NCBI GenBank assembly: GCA_951799425.1
Contig: OX637399.1
Location: forward strand, 36,863,701 to 36,927,700
DNA length: 64,000 nucleotides
Direction of reading: 5' to 3'
DNA from: Ilex aquifolium
Lineage: Eukaryota > Streptophyta > Magnoliopsida > Aquifoliales > Aquifoliaceae
The notes beneath the pieces are model-generated. The model saw only the letters and a program-made list of their open reading frames with translations, did no database searches and was not told the origin of the DNA. Position numbers and translations under genes: made by a program. Shown here one piece after another: positions 63,529 to 64,000 of the stretch (its first letter is position 1; each line of letters opens with the position of its first letter).

Positions 63529-63903
63529 GTTATGTCAGAAATACTAAAGATTGGAAATTACTTTTTTTTTTCCTTGTGGAGGGGAATGGCCAACTATACC
63601 AAACTTCCATCTTCGAACATGTTTGAAGATGAATCACTAATTTTGATCTCAATATATTGGTTAGGGTTTCAAGTTCTCATTGCAATGCCGCAAGAATTAG
63701 CTCAATCAGAGTTCGGGAGAAAAAGTTATGTCCGATATAATATTTCATTTTAAAGGAGGACTACTTATTACACAAAACTTGCATTACAATAGAGCCCATG
63801 CTAGAGGATTTTTCATGACTTTTGATGTGAATAAAATGGTTAGGAATTGAAGAATTCTTTACAATGCCGCAAGAATCATCTTAATCAGAGACCGGAGCAA
63901 AAA
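63529..63903 (+). repeat. Diverged type A2-like monomer (375 bp)
   Basis: This monomer has several private differences within 100 bases: GATTGGAAATTAC (one G lost), AACATGTTTGAAG in place of AACTTGTTAGAAG, and TCACTAATT in place of TCACCAATT. The deleted G joins two frames into a 93-codon frame (63472-63753, TTG start), which I regard as accidental. Its tail is TTAGGAATTGAAGAATTC. It is the most diverged A monomer I see in the window. Confidence 0.88.
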
Positions 63904-64000
63904 GTTATGTCAGAAATACTAAAGATTGGGAAATTACTTTTTTTTTTCCTTGTGGAGGGGAATGGCCAACTATACCAAACTTCCATCTTCGAACTTGTTA
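63904..64000 (+). repeat. Partial A2 monomer cut by the window end
   Basis: The first 97 bases of an A2 monomer are present (GTTATGTCAG, T10, GGAGGGGAATGGCC, CATCTTCGAAC). It follows a TTAGGAATTG tail, as A2 monomers do. The array continues past the right edge. Confidence 0.93.

Larger units (their letters stand above)
1..64000. repeat. Satellite DNA array, ~378 bp monomer, 169 complete units plus one partial
   Basis: The anchor GTTATGTCAG (or GTTATGTAAG / GTTATGTTAG) followed by AAATACT recurs every 375-380 bases from base 1 to base 63904 with no gap. Stepping anchor to anchor gives 169 full monomers and a 97-base remnant. All copies have the same orientation, and no foreign segment interrupts them. 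Differences between copies are mostly a limited set of linked variants that define types A, B, C and D, so the array is organised as higher-order repeats. The window starts at a monomer boundary only by my choice of anchor; both array ends lie outside the window. A centromeric or heterochromatic role is inferred from array size, homogeneity and HOR structure. It is not shown by the sequence. Confidence 0.98.

Noticed and set aside
1-64000. CRISPR array
   Set aside because: Repeats are 376-380 bp and directly abut; there are no unique spacers and no cas genes.
1-64000. Naming the satellite or species
   Set aside because: The AGTTATGTC core reminds me of plant centromeric satellites such as soybean CentGm, but this is from memory and too short to identify a family. 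A search against plant satellite databases would decide.

Overview
The whole 64 kb window is one uninterrupted head-to-tail satellite DNA array. It holds 169 complete monomers of about 378 bp plus a 97-base partial monomer at the right edge. All units lie in the same orientation. I see no gene, RNA gene, transposon, inversion or non-satellite spacer. The organism cannot be named from the sequence. A eukaryote is certain in practice. A flowering plant is the best guess, because each monomer carries an AT-rich body, an AGTTATGTC core of a kind I recall from plant centromeric satellites, and usually one exact plant telo-box (TTAGGGTTT). A centromeric or pericentromeric location is plausible but is an inference.

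There are three nested levels. (1) Each monomer is an old dimer of a longer half (about 197-201 bp) and a shorter half (179 bp), which still share an ordered set of short words. (2) Monomers fall into diagnostic types. Type A is 376 bp, with T10 and a CTTCGAAC deletion form; subtypes are A1 (GACC), A2 (GGCC) and A1k (GTTATGTAAG). Type B is 379 bp, with T9 and one G lost. Type C is 380 bp, with T8 followed by G. Type D is 380 bp, with GTCC and TTTGGGTTT. B2 and C2 appear only in the right-hand part. (3) Types are ordered into higher-order repeats (HORs).

Layout: 1-38173 is a heterogeneous domain built from blocks that each end in a D monomer. The cleanest block is a 7-mer of 2646 bp (A1 B C A2 A1k B D); others are 3-, 6-, 8-, 10-, 12- and 14-mers made by insertion, deletion and chimera formation. 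38174-41580 is a 9-mer of 3407 bp. 41581-58232 holds four consecutive 11-mers of exactly 4163 bp, nearly identical, formed from the 9-mer plan by addition of an A2-B2 pair. 58233-60128 is a degraded partial HOR. 60129-63148 is an exact-length tandem duplication of a 4-mer (2 x 1510 bp). 63149-64000 holds a D, an unusually diverged A monomer and a partial A2.

The many 60-93 residue open frames are by-products of the repeat. They use TTG or GTG starts and are broken by frame-changing differences and stop codons in sister monomer types, so I report none as a gene. The interest lies in the record of array evolution: chimeric monomers with narrow breakpoints, short conversion tracts, a colinear segment pair 26,078 bp apart, a body/tail swap between C and D monomers, and a sharp change in HOR type near 38-40 kb.
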